DNA of 64,000 nt from Ancylobacter moscoviensis (GTDB lineage Bacteria > Pseudomonadota > Alphaproteobacteria > Rhizobiales > Xanthobacteraceae): NCBI RefSeq assembly GCF_007559435.1, contig NZ_VMBP01000001.1, positions 683,406 to 747,405 on the forward strand, read 5' to 3'. Below, piece after piece: positions 18,496 through 28,129 of the stretch. The position numbers were made by a program, and so were the translations under genes. The first letter of the stretch is position 1, and every line of letters starts with the position of its first letter. A model generated the notes under the pieces. The model made no database searches. It was not told the origin of the DNA and saw only the letters and a list, made by a program, of their open reading frames with translations.

Positions 18496-18582
18496 CGGCT
18501 TGGCTCCAGAAAGCTTGGCTCCAGACGGCGATGGCGGCTGGCCACGCGCCGGCCATCATCTAATGCGCGAGCGGGGCGATGA

Positions 18583-18611
18583 AAAGGCAGGAGCGCGATT
18601 CGTCGCGCTCC
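18583..18611 (-). terminator. 9-bp hairpin between trpA and accD
   Basis: Read leftward, GGAGCGCGA and TCGCGCTCC form a perfect 9-bp stem with a CGAA tetraloop (18611-18590), followed by TGCCTTTTC. It begins 21 bases after the trpA stop. It could be a partial terminator that lowers accD-folC expression relative to trp, or it could protect the trp transcript end. Confidence 0.5.
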
Positions 18612-18631
18612 GCGCTGACCGCGCCGTGCCG

Positions 18632-19467
18632 CTATTCCGCCGCCTGACGGCGGACGCCGCGCACCGCTTCGGAAAGCTGGCTGACGAGGCGGGTGACGGC
18701 GGGGACCGTCGCCGGTGTCGCCCGGTCCTCGGCATCGAGGGTGGCGCGCAGCGCGTCGATCAGCGCGGAGCCGACCACGACGCCGTCCGCGCCGGCGGCG
18801 ATGGCGGCGGCCTGCTCGGGCGTCTTCACGCCGAAGCCGACCGCGACCGGCAGCGCGGTGTGGCGCTTGATGCGCGACACCGCCTGTCCGACGAGGTTCG
18901 GATCGGGCGTCGCCGAGCCGGTGATGCCGGTGATGGAGACGTAGTAGACGAAGCCCGCCGTGTTCGCGAGCACCGCCGGCAGGCGCTTGTCGTCGGTGGT
19001 CGGCGTGGCGAGGCGGATGAAGTCGAGCCCGGCCAGCAGGGCCGGCAGGCACAGCTCGTTGTCCTCTTCGGGCGGCAGGTCGACGACGATGAGGCCGTCG
19101 ACGCCGGCGCTCTTCGCGTCGACGAGGAAGCGGTCCACCCCGTAGATGTAGATCGGGTTGTAGTAGCCCATCAGGACGATCGGCGTGGCGGCATCGCCCT
19201 GGCGGAAGGCGCGGACCATGTCCAGCGTCTTCCTCAGCGTCTGGCCGGCCTTGAGCGCGCGCAGCCCCGCGGCCTGGATCGCCGGGCCGTCGGCCATCGG
19301 GTCGGTGAAGGGCACGCCGAGCTCGATCACGTCGGCGCCCGCGGCCGGCAGGGCCTTCAGCAGCGCCAGCGAGGTCTCGAAATCGGGATCGCCGGCGGTG
19401 ATGAAGGTCACCAGCGCCGCGCGCCCCTCGGTGGCGCAGGCGGCGAAGCGGGTTTCGATGCGGGTGC

Positions 19468-19471
<4 letters not shown>
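18632..19471 (-). CDS. trpA: Tryptophan synthase alpha subunit
   Basis: TrpA cleaves indole-3-glycerol phosphate and passes indole to TrpB. The catalytic Glu and Asp lie in [17 protein letters not shown], and the phosphate-binding loop is [14 protein letters not shown] with [12 protein letters not shown]. The length is 279 aa, slightly longer than the E. coli protein. Its ATG overlaps the trpB stop by four bases, so the two subunits are translationally coupled. A hairpin follows the gene before accD. Confidence 0.97.
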
Positions 19472-20711
<1,240 letters not shown>

Positions 20712-20715
<4 letters not shown>

Positions 20716-21428
20716 GAGGGGCTCGTCTCTCTGGCGGATGATGTGTGCGCCGGCTTGTCGCCGGTCGGATGCTCGGACTCCGTCGCATCGGCCGCCCGCG
20801 CGGCACGCAGGAAGGCGGCGATGCGCGCGGGGTCCTTGATGCCGGGGGCGCGCTCGACCCCGGAGGATACGTCGATGCCGGGCGGGCGGACCCGCCGCAC
20901 GGCCTCGCCGACATTGTCGGGATCGAGGCCGCCTGACAGCATGAAGGGGCGCGTCAGGTCAAGGCCGGCGAGGAGGTTCCAGTCGAAGGGCACGCCGTTG
21001 CCACCGGGCAGGAGCGCGCCTTTCGGCGGCTTGGCGTCGAGCAGCAGCCGGTCGGCGACGTCGGCATAGGCGGAGAGTCGGGCGAGGTCGGCGGCGGTGG
21101 CGATGCCGATGGCCTTCATCACTGGCAGGCCGAACCGCGCGCGGACGGCGGCGACGCGCTCCGGGCTTTCCTTGCCGTGCAGCTGGAGCATGTCGGGACG
21201 AGCGGCGTCGACGATGGCGGCGAGCGTGGCGTCATCCGCGTCGACGGTCAAAGCGACGATCCCTGCGCGCCCGCGCGCGCGCGCCGCGAGCGCGGGCGCG
21301 GTGGCGAGATCGACATGGCGCGGGCTGGGGGCGAAGAACACCATGCCCACCATGTCGGCCCCCGCGCCGAGCGCCGCATCCAGCGTCTCGGGGGTGCTGA
21401 GCCCGCAGATTTTGATCTCAAGCGACAA
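20712..21428 (-). CDS. trpF: Phosphoribosylanthranilate isomerase
   Basis: TrpF performs the Amadori rearrangement of phosphoribosylanthranilate. The TIM-barrel protein starts [22 protein letters not shown] with the catalytic Cys in KICG, and it has [39 protein letters not shown] and the general-acid Asp in [13 protein letters not shown] 21428 is preferred because GAGGAG lies six bases upstream; another TTG at 21452 precedes that site and is less likely. The last 25 residues form a polar tail beyond the family core. It is the promoter-proximal gene of the trp-accD-folC operon. Confidence 0.93.
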
Positions 21429-21632
21429 GGCCGTCTCCTCGAACAGAGCCAACTAGCACGGAACGGTCCGCAGAGGCGAGTAGCGGCGCTGCGGGGCCGC
21501 GGGCCGGGCGGGCCCCGCGGCGGCGATCCGTGCGGCCCGGTAGGCGCTATCCCGTCACCTATTCGTGGAATGCGTGCGGCAACGGATGAATTTACCCCTT
21601 CCGTGACGACATTTCGCATGCTACTCACATTC

Positions 21633-21662
21633 ATCTGTGAAATTATAGATTTCACGTCAGAT
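21633..21662. promoter_or_regulatory. AT-rich inverted repeat in the trpF/sbp divergent region
   Basis: GTGAAAT, five bases TATAG, and ATTTCAC form a perfect 7-bp inverted repeat at 21637-21655, framed by ATCTG and CAGAT. It is strikingly AT-rich against the GC-rich background and lies 62 bases before the sulfate-binding protein start. It is a good candidate operator or promoter, perhaps for a LysR-type sulfur regulator; the regulator is not in the window. The rest of the 295-base spacer shows nothing I can identify. Confidence 0.5.
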
Positions 21663-21723
21663 TTGCGAATATGGCATGGCGGCGCCGACAGGCGCGCCGT
21701 GCCGCCACCCTGGAGAGTGTTTC

Positions 21724-22743
21724 ATGCGCTTCTCGCGCCGCCTTTTCCTCGCCGCCGCCCTGGCGCCGTTCCTCGTCTCGGCCGCCGTGCCCGGCGCGCG
21801 CGCCGAGGAGCCGAACCAGATCCTCAACGCGTCCTACGACATCGCCCGCGAACTGTTCGAGGCGGTGAACAAGACGTTCGAGCCGGCCGAGAAGGCCAAG
21901 ACCGGCAAGGAGATCAAGGTCAACCAGAGCCACGCCGGCACGTCCAAGCAGGCGCGCTCGATCGTCGAGGGCCTCGAGGCCGACGTCGTGACCTTCAACC
22001 AGATCACCGACATCCAGTTCCTGGTCGACAAGGGCTTCGTCGCCAAGGACTGGCAGACCCGGCTGCCCAACGCCTCCTCGCCCTGGTACTCGTTCCCGGC
22101 CTTCCTCGTGCGCGAGGGCAACCCGAAGAACGTGAAGAACTGGGACGATCTCGTCCGCGATGACGTGAAGCTGGTCTTCCCGAACCCGAAGACCTCCGGC
22201 AATGCCCGCTACACCTACCTCGCCGCCTATGCCTTCGCGCTGGAGAAGTTCAACGGCGATGCGGCCAAGGCCGACGCCTTCGCCAAGAAGCTGCTCTCCA
22301 ACGTCGTGGTGTTCGACACCGGCGGGCGCGGCGCCACCACCTCCTTCGTGGAGCGCGAGCAGGGCGACGTGCTGATCACCTTCGAGGCCGAGGTCATCAG
22401 CGTGAAGGACGCCTACAAGGACAAGAAATTCGAGGTCGTGGTGCCGCCGGTGAGCCTGCTCGCCGAGTTCCCCGTCGCGGTGGTCGACAAGGTGGTCGAC
22501 AAGCGCGGCTCGCGCCAGATCGCCACCGACTACCTGACCTTCCTCTATTCGCCGGAAGGCCAGAAGGTCGCGGCCGAGGCCAACAACCGCGTCGTCGATC
22601 CCAAGGTCTCCGAGGAGTTCAAGGCCAAGTTCGCCCCCGTCCGCCTCGTGAAGGTCGAGGACGTGTTCGGCGGCTGGGCCAACGCCCAGAAGACCCACTT
22701 CGCCTCGGGCGGCAAGCTGGACGAACTGTTCGTCGCGCCGTGA
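21724..22743 (+). CDS. Sulfate ABC transporter substrate-binding protein
   Basis: A periplasmic sulfate or thiosulfate binding protein (Sbp/CysP family, 339 aa). It has a signal peptide (MRFSRRLFLAAALAPFLVSAAVPGARA), then ILNASYDIARELFEAVN, NQSHAGTSKQARSIVEGLEADVV, PNPKTSGNARYTYLAAY and DTGGRGATTSFVEREQGDVL, all family hallmarks. ATG 21724 is chosen by the signal peptide. It is followed by the permease genes cysT and cysW. A palindromic repeat cluster separates it from cysT and may favour higher expression of the binding protein. Sbp and CysP cannot be separated by eye. Confidence 0.94.
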   Translation: MRFSRRLFLAAALAPFLVSAAVPGARAEEPNQILNASYDIARELFEAVNKTFEPAEKAKTGKEIKVNQSHAGTSKQARSIVEGLEADVVTFNQITDIQFLVDKGFVAKDWQTRLPNASSPWYSFPAFLVREGNPKNVKNWDDLVRDDVKLVFPNPKTSGNARYTYLAAYAFALEKFNGDAAKADAFAKKLLSNVVVFDTGGRGATTSFVEREQGDVLITFEAEVISVKDAYKDKKFEVVVPPVSLLAEFPVAVVDKVVDKRGSRQIATDYLTFLYSPEGQKVAAEANNRVVDPKVSEEFKAKFAPVRLVKVEDVFGGWANAQKTHFASGGKLDELFVAP

Positions 22744-22783
22744 GGCCGACGGTAGCCATCATCCCGGCCGCTCCTCTGGATCG

Positions 22784-22865
22784 ACGTCATGCCCGGCCTT
22801 GGGCCGGGCATGCATGACTTCACCGCGCAAAGACGTGGATGGCCGGGCCAAGCCCGGCCATGACG
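22784..22865. repeat. Paired inverted palindromes (BIME-like), locus 1
   Basis: Two palindromic units face each other: CGTCATGCCCGGCC... ending GGGCATGCATG (22784-22815) and CGTGGATGGCCGGGC... ending GGCCATGACG (22834-22865), 18 bases apart. The outer ends CGTCAT and ATGACG are reverse complements, so the whole element can fold as one long hairpin or two short ones. Similar pairs occur at 34606-34690 and 56217-56322. Confidence 0.8.
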
Positions 22866-22917
22866 GTCGGAACAGGCGAACCGTCGTCCGCTCTGGACAT
22901 ATCGGACATATTGCGCC

Positions 22918-22939
22918 ATGGCCGGGTACCCCCGGCCAT
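22918..22939. repeat. Single dispersed palindrome before cysT
   Basis: ATGGCCGGG and CCCGGCCAT flank a short TACC loop region, giving a perfect palindromic unit of the same family, 22 bases before the cysT start. Its stem is close enough to the ribosome-binding site to affect cysT translation. Confidence 0.75.
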
Positions 22940-22961
22940 TTGCCTTTGCAGGAGCCGTCCG

Positions 22962-23783
22962 TTGAACCGAGTCATACCGGGCTTTCCCCTCTCGCTCGGC
23001 ATCACCCTGTTCTATCTCAGCCTGATCGTGCTGCTGCCGCTCGGCGCCCTCATGTGGCAGGCGGTGGACGTCGGCTGGGAGCGCTATCTCGCCATCATGA
23101 GCGGGGCGCGCACGCTGGCCGCCTTCCGCGTCACGCTGTCGACCGCCGCGCTCGCCACCCTGTTCAACGCCGTCTACGGACTGGCGCTGGCCTGGGTGCT
23201 GGTGCGCTACGAGTTTCCCGGCAAGCGGCTGCTGGACGCGCTGGTGGACGTGCCCTTCGCCCTGCCCACCGCCGTGGCCGGCCTCGCGCTGTCGGCGCTG
23301 TTCGTGAAGAACGGCTGGTTCGGCGCCCCGCTCGCCGCCATCGGCATCGATGTCGCCTACACGCCGCTCGGCATCGCCATCGCCATGGCCTTCACCTCCA
23401 TCCCCTTCGTCGTGCGCACGGTGCAGCCGGTGCTGGAGGACCTTGCCACCGATGTGGAGGAGGCCGCGGCGACGCTCGGCGCCTCGGACCTGCGCATCTT
23501 CGCGCGCATCATCTTCCCGGCGATCTTCCCGGCCTTCCTGACCGGCGCGGCGATCGGCTTCGCGCGCTCGCTGGGCGAGTTCGGTGCCATCATCTTCATC
23601 GCCGGCAACCTGCCGCTGAAGACCGAGGTGGTCTCGCTGCTGACCTTCATCCGCATCGAGGAATATGACTACCCCGCCGCCGCCGCCATCGCGGCGACGC
23701 TGCTGGCGCTGGCCTTCACCATGCTGTTCATCGTCAACATGATCCAGCTCTGGCAGCAGCGGCGCATCGGGACGGGGGATTGA
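22962..23783 (+). CDS. cysT: Sulfate ABC transporter permease CysT
   Basis: One of two inner-membrane permeases of the sulfate/thiosulfate importer. The 273-residue protein has six hydrophobic helices and the ATPase-coupling EAA loop (EEAAATLGASDLRIFARIIFPAI). VDVPFALPTAVAGLALSALF and RSLGEFGAIIFIAGN are CysT hallmarks. TTG 22962 is chosen because CAGGAG lies seven bases upstream; the frame upstream runs through the palindromic repeats and is not real protein. It precedes cysW by 2 bases. Confidence 0.94.
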   Translation: MNRVIPGFPLSLGITLFYLSLIVLLPLGALMWQAVDVGWERYLAIMSGARTLAAFRVTLSTAALATLFNAVYGLALAWVLVRYEFPGKRLLDALVDVPFALPTAVAGLALSALFVKNGWFGAPLAAIGIDVAYTPLGIAIAMAFTSIPFVVRTVQPVLEDLATDVEEAAATLGASDLRIFARIIFPAIFPAFLTGAAIGFARSLGEFGAIIFIAGNLPLKTEVVSLLTFIRIEEYDYPAAAAIAATLLALAFTMLFIVNMIQLWQQRRIGTGD

Positions 23784-23785
23784 GC

Positions 23786-24673
23786 ATGGCGCGCGAACCG
23801 CTTCTCCCGCCGAAAGCCCACCCGGCCCGGCGCATCCGCGTCGGCGACGGGCCGCTGGCCCGCACGCTGCTGATCGGCGGCGTGCTGCTGGTGACGCTGC
23901 TGGTGCTGGTGGCGCCGCTGGTGGCGATCTTCACCGAGGCGTTCCGGCAGGGCGCGGCGGCCTACGCTGCCGCCTTCGCCGCGCCGGACACGCGCTACGC
24001 CATCGGCCTGACCGTCTTCACCGCGCTGATCGTGGTGCCGATCAACATCGCCTTCGGCATCGCCGCAGCCTGGTGCATCGCCAAGTTCCGCTTCCCCGGC
24101 CGCAACCTGCTGGTAGCGCTGGTGGAGCTGCCCTTCTCCATCTCGCCGATCATCGCCGGCGTCGCCTATCTCTTCGTCTACGGCGCGCAGGGCCTGCTCG
24201 GGCCGTGGCTGGCCGAGCACGACATCAAGATCATGTTCGCGGTGCCGGCGATCATTCTGGCGAGCCTGTTCGTCACCGCACCCTTCGTGGCGCGCGAACT
24301 GATCCCGCTGATGATCGCGCAGGGCTCGGAGGAGGAGGAGGCGGCGGTGACGCTGGGGGCCGGCGGCTGGCGCATCCTGCGCCTCGTCACCCTGCCGAAT
24401 GTGCGCTTCGCCCTGCTCTACGGCGCGGCGTTGTGCAATGCGCGGGTGATGGGCGAGTTCGGTGCGGTGTCGGTGGTCTCCGGCAACATACGCGGCCAGA
24501 CCAACACGCTGCCGCTGCAGATCGAGCTGCTCTACCAGGACAACAACGCCGTCGCCGCCTTCGCGGTGGCGACCATCCTGACCGGCGTGGCGCTGGTCAC
24601 CCTGATCGCCAAGGCGATCATCGAGCGGCTGGATGCGGCGCGGGTGAAGACGCAGGGCCGCCCGGGGCATTGA
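23786..24673 (+). CDS. cysW: Sulfate ABC transporter permease CysW
   Basis: The second permease of the sulfate importer (295 aa), with six membrane helices, VELPFSISPIIAGVAYLFVYG, the coupling loop EEEAAVTLGAGGWRILRLVTLP and RVMGEFGAVSVVSGNIRGQTNTLPL, the typical CysW end. ATG 23786 is used; a TTG six bases earlier overlaps the cysT stop. The ATPase gene cysA normally follows, but here the next gene is on the opposite strand, so the ATPase must be encoded elsewhere. Confidence 0.94.
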   Translation: MAREPLLPPKAHPARRIRVGDGPLARTLLIGGVLLVTLLVLVAPLVAIFTEAFRQGAAAYAAAFAAPDTRYAIGLTVFTALIVVPINIAFGIAAAWCIAKFRFPGRNLLVALVELPFSISPIIAGVAYLFVYGAQGLLGPWLAEHDIKIMFAVPAIILASLFVTAPFVARELIPLMIAQGSEEEEAAVTLGAGGWRILRLVTLPNVRFALLYGAALCNARVMGEFGAVSVVSGNIRGQTNTLPLQIELLYQDNNAVAAFAVATILTGVALVTLIAKAIIERLDAARVKTQGRPGH

Positions 24674-24737
24674 GAAGAATCGCAAGAGCGCGATCGCTCT
24701 GCTTCCTCTCCCCAACGGGAAGAGGAATGGTTCGAGG

Positions 24738-25700
24738 TCACGCGCTCCTCAGCGCCTTCCACACCAGCTCGGCGGCGGCGAGGTCCTCGATGGCGGTGCC
24801 CACCGACTTGAAGAGGGTGATCTCCGCGTCCGAGTCGCGGCCCTTCGCCGTGCCGGCGGCGAGCTCGAACAGGTCGCCCTGAATGCCCTCCGGCGCCAAC
24901 ACGCCGCTGGCGAGTGGCACGACGATGTCGCCCGCCTCCTTGCCGGCGCCGGCGCGCGTGTCGACATAGACCCGCGCCCGGCGGATCGCCTCGTCGTCCG
25001 CCTCGCGCATGGAGGGGGTGAAGCCGCCGACGAGGTCGACGTGCTGGCCGGGCGCGAGATAGCGGCCCTCGACCAGCGGCTGCGGCGAGAGCGTGGCGGA
25101 AGAGACGATGTCGGCGCCGGCGATGGCGTTTCCACGGTCCGCCTCGGCGCGGGCGTCGAAGCCTTCCGCGCGCAGCGTCTCGGCCAGCGCCTCGGCCTTG
25201 GCGAGGGTGCGGTTCCAGACGGTGATCTCGCGGATCGGCCGCACGCTGGCATGGGCACGCGCGAGATAGGGCGCCAGCGCCCCGGCGCCGATGATGGCGA
25301 GGCGGCTGGCATCCGCGCGCGCCAGATAGCGCGCCGCGAGAGCGGAGGCGCAGGCGGTGCGCCAGACGGTGAGGGCGCGGCCGTCCATCACCGCGAGCGG
25401 CTCGCCCGTGGCGCCGGAATTCAGGATGTAGAGGCCGGTGACGCTCTCGATGCCGCGCGCGCCGTTGCCGGGGAACACCGTGACCAGCTTGGTGCCGAGC
25501 ACATCGTCCTCGGTGCCGTCGGCGGTCCAGGCGGGCATGAGCAGCAGCGTCGCCTCTCCATCCGGCCGGGGAAGCGCGTGGTGATGGCGCACCGGCACCG
25601 TGATGCGCCGGCGGAACGCCGCTTCCAGCGCGTCGATCAGGGCGGGAAAGGTGAGCAGACCGGCGATCTCGCCGGCCGAGACAAAACGCAGGTCGCTCAT
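24738..25700 (-). CDS. Ornithine cyclodeaminase / mu-crystallin family protein
   Basis: An NAD(P)-binding protein of 320 aa in the OCD/mu-crystallin family. The Rossmann loop is LAIIGAGALAPYLARAH, the N-terminal part has the PVRHHHALPRPDGEATLLLMPAW substrate-domain signature, and GTKLVTVFPGN is typical. Members include ornithine cyclodeaminase, ketimine reductases and alanine dehydrogenases; sequence alone does not choose among them. ATG 25700 begins 1 base after the lapA stop, so it is cotranscribed with lapA and ihfB. The frame is open further upstream, but there it overlaps lapA. Confidence 0.85.
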   Translation of the reverse strand: MSDLRFVSAGEIAGLLTFPALIDALEAAFRRRITVPVRHHHALPRPDGEATLLLMPAWTADGTEDDVLGTKLVTVFPGNGARGIESVTGLYILNSGATGEPLAVMDGRALTVWRTACASALAARYLARADASRLAIIGAGALAPYLARAHASVRPIREITVWNRTLAKAEALAETLRAEGFDARAEADRGNAIAGADIVSSATLSPQPLVEGRYLAPGQHVDLVGGFTPSMREADDEAIRRARVYVDTRAGAGKEAGDIVVPLASGVLAPEGIQGDLFELAAGTAKGRDSDAEITLFKSVGTAIEDLAAAELVWKALRSA

Positions 25701-25701
25701 G

Positions 25702-26049
25702 TCAGGCGGCGCGCTGGTCGGAAAGGGCCGGCCGCGCAGTGGGCGCGGTCGCGGCGGCGCGCAGGGCTTCCGCCTCGGCATGGGCGTGACGCGCCTCGCG
25801 CGCGGAGTGGCGGGCGAGGCGACGGTAGCGTCCCTGGCCGAACCACATGGCCACGCCGCCGAGCACCACGCCGAGGATCATCGCGCCGGAGACCACGAGG
25901 AACAGCGGCGCGTCGAGTGCCCAGCCCGCCGCTCCGGCGAACGGGTCCAGCACCAGTTCCACCGGATGGCGATTAGCCACGGCGAGCATGACGAGGCCCA
26001 CCGAAACCGGCAGGACGATGAGGATCAGCAGCAGGCGACGCAGCAGCAC
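25702..26049 (-). CDS. lapA: LapA/DUF1049 family membrane protein
   Basis: A 115-residue inner-membrane protein with two hydrophobic helices (LLRRLLLILIVLPVSVGLVML and APLFLVVSGAMILGVVLGGVAMW), the intervening NRHPVELVLDPF and a cytoplasmic Arg/Ala-rich tail with coiled-coil character. This matches LapA, which works with LapB in lipopolysaccharide assembly control in enterobacteria; the role in alphaproteobacteria is unclear. GTG 26049 is preferred over TTG 26055 because GAGGG would otherwise be only one base from the start codon. Confidence 0.75.
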   Translation of the reverse strand: MLLRRLLLILIVLPVSVGLVMLAVANRHPVELVLDPFAGAAGWALDAPLFLVVSGAMILGVVLGGVAMWFGQGRYRRLARHSAREARHAHAEAEALRAAATAPTARPALSDQRAA

Positions 26050-26068
26050 GATCAATCCCTCGAGCGGC

Positions 26069-26362
26069 TCATTCCAGATCGACGCCGTCGTTCAGGCGCT
26101 CTCGCATTTCCTTGCCCGTCTTGAAATAGGGCACGGCCTTGCCGTCGACCGCCACATGCGCCCCGGTGCGCGGATTGCGGCCGGTGCGGGCTGGACGCGA
26201 CTTGACCGAGAAGGCGCCGAAGCCGCGCAGTTCCACCCGGTCGCCACGCCCCAGCGCCGCGACGATCTCATCGAGAATCGCATTCACGATGTTCTCGACA
26301 TCGCGCTGATAAAGATGCGGATTGGCTTCCGCAATCCGCTGTACCAGTTCAGACTTGATCAT
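26069..26362 (-). CDS. ihfB: Integration host factor subunit beta
   Basis: IhfB pairs with IhfA to bend DNA at specific sites. The 97-residue protein has the HU/IHF fold, with [26 protein letters not shown] at the start, [25 protein letters not shown] forming the DNA-binding arm with its Pro tip, and [14 protein letters not shown]. The clustered sppA-ihfB-lapA order is standard in Hyphomicrobiales. A 75-base spacer from sppA could carry its own promoter. Confidence 0.96.
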   Translation of the reverse strand: MIKSELVQRIAEANPHLYQRDVENIVNAILDEIVAALGRGDRVELRGFGAFSVKSRPARTGRNPRTGAHVAVDGKAVPYFKTGKEMRERLNDGVDLE

Positions 26363-26437
26363 CGACGCCCCGCCCCCCTTTTCGTTCGGCTCGTCGGAAA
26401 CTGCAAAAAGGTCATATTTTGGAAGCCCTTGGCCCCG

Positions 26438-27418
26438 CTAGCCTCCGCGAGGGTGCCAGAGGGCCAGAAGACCGTCAAGGCGGGCCTGCGTCGCGGCCTC
26501 GCCGGCGGCGCCGATCACGAGCCTTGCCAGATCATCGAGCCCGATCAAGGACATGATCCGGATCGACAGGCCGTGCAGCCAGCCGAATTCGTCGCCCGCA
26601 CGCCCGGTATGCCAATCGCGCACGGGCAGATCTTTCGACACGTCGCGCTCGCGGGCCAGCCAGTCGCGGGCGGTGCGCTCGTCGCCGATCTCGTCGACGA
26701 GGCGCAACGGCAGCGCCTGATGGCCGGTGAAGACGCGCCCATCCGAGGCCTCCGCGAGCTTGTCGCCGGTGATCAGGCGCCGCTCGGAGACGAGGCCCTT
26801 GAACCAGTCATAGCTGTCCGCGACCAGCGAGCGCACCGCGGCGCGGGCGTCCTCGGTAGGCGGGTCGAACATGTTCGGCGCGGCCTTGAGCGGGCTCGAC
26901 TTGATCTCCTCATAGGAGATGCCGACCGTCTTCATCAGCTCGGCGAAGTTGGGGAACTGGAAGATCACGCCGATCGAGCCGACCAGCGCGTTGCGCGGCG
27001 CGATGATGTGGTCGGCGCCGAGCGCGGCGATATAGGCGCCCGAGGCCGCCATGCCGTCGACCACGGCGACGATGGGCTTCTTCTCGGCGAGGCGGCGCAG
27101 CCCGTCATAGAGGGCGGCCGAGCCGACCACCGTGCCACCGGGGCTGTCGATTGAGAGGATCACCGCCCGCGCGCCGGAGCGCCCGATGGATTCGAGCAGC
27201 TCCAGCCGCTCGCGCTCGTTGCGGATGATGCCGCCGATGGTGACGCGCGCCACGTGCGGCGAGGAGCGCGGCAGCAGCGCGCCGTCGCTCCACCAGGCGA
27301 AGGCGGCGGGCCCACCCACGAGCACGACCAGCAGGGCGAGGACGCGCCAGAAGGCGAGCTTGCGCCGCAGCCGGCGGCGCGCAAGCACCTCGTCGACGTC
27401 CAGAGCGCTGGCGGCCAT
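26438..27418 (-). CDS. sppA: Signal peptide peptidase SppA, short form
   Basis: SppA degrades cleaved signal peptides in the inner membrane. This 326-residue protein has a membrane anchor at about residues 23-43, Ser126 in GMAASGAYI and the general-base Lys178 in KSSPLKAAPN, spaced as in Bacillus SppA. SIDSPGGTVVGS and VGSIGVIFQFPNF complete the core. It lies in the conserved sppA-ihfB-lapA order. The window holds a second S49 peptidase at 3823-4731 that lacks the anchor. Confidence 0.93.
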   Translation of the reverse strand: MAASALDVDEVLARRRLRRKLAFWRVLALLVVLVGGPAAFAWWSDGALLPRSSPHVARVTIGGIIRNERERLELLESIGRSGARAVILSIDSPGGTVVGSAALYDGLRRLAEKKPIVAVVDGMAASGAYIAALGADHIIAPRNALVGSIGVIFQFPNFAELMKTVGISYEEIKSSPLKAAPNMFDPPTEDARAAVRSLVADSYDWFKGLVSERRLITGDKLAEASDGRVFTGHQALPLRLVDEIGDERTARDWLARERDVSKDLPVRDWHTGRAGDEFGWLHGLSIRIMSLIGLDDLARLVIGAAGEAATQARLDGLLALWHPRGG

Positions 27419-27511
27419 TCCGATCTCCCGTTTCGCAACAAGGGGTAGCCGCCGGGGGCGACAGGCGCAAGGGAGGCGAGGTTGTGGGCGGGAATGGAAG
27501 GGGTGGCGTGG

Positions 27512-28126
27512 CTAGCCGTCGTGTCTTTCCAGGAAGTCCTCGACCGACAGGGCGCGGAAGTCCTCCAGCGCGGCCCGCAGGCGCGCATGGTCCCAGTCCC
27601 ACCAGCCGAGCGCCCGCAGGCGTTCGCCGATGGCAGGCGCGAAGCGCGGCCTTATCGGGCGCGCCGGCACCCCGGCGACGATCGTGTAGGCCGGCACGTC
27701 CTTCGTCACCACGGCGCCGGCCGCCACCACCGCCCCGTCGCCGATGCTCCGGCCGGGCAGCACGATGGCGCCGTGGCCGATCCACACGTCGTGGCCGATG
27801 GTGACGCCATGCGAGCGGCGCCAGGCGAAGAACGACGTCTCGTCCTGCGCGTCGTCGAAATAGGCGGAGGCGCGGTAGGTGAAGTGCGACTGGCTGGCGC
27901 GCTCCATCGGGTGGTTGCCCGGGTTGATGCGGGTCATCGCGGCGATGGAGGTGAACTTGCCGATGCGCGCATAGGCGATGTCGGAATCGTTGACCACGTA
28001 GGAATAGTCGCCGAGCTCGACCTCATGGAGCTTCGTGCGCGCCCCGACCTCGGTGTAGCGCCCGAGCGTCGCCTCTGTCACCTCGGCGGTGGGATCGACG
28101 GTCGGGGTGGGGCCGAGCCTCGTCAT
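27512..28126 (-). CDS. Phosphonate-operon hexapeptide-repeat transferase
   Basis: A left-handed beta-helix acyltransferase of 204 aa with hexapeptide repeats ([31 protein letters not shown]) and the substrate loop [14 protein letters not shown]-terminal [24 protein letters not shown] fits the family of phosphonate-metabolism hexapeptide transferases found in C-P lyase operons. It follows DUF1045 by 3 bases and phnM upstream, which supports that role. An acetyl-CoA-dependent modification of an amino-phosphonate is plausible but not shown. Confidence 0.8.
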   Translation of the reverse strand: MTRLGPTPTVDPTAEVTEATLGRYTEVGARTKLHEVELGDYSYVVNDSDIAYARIGKFTSIAAMTRINPGNHPMERASQSHFTYRASAYFDDAQDETSFFAWRRSHGVTIGHDVWIGHGAIVLPGRSIGDGAVVAAGAVVTKDVPAYTIVAGVPARPIRPRFAPAIGERLRALGWWDWDHARLRAALEDFRALSVEDFLERHDG

Positions 28127-28129
28127 CGC

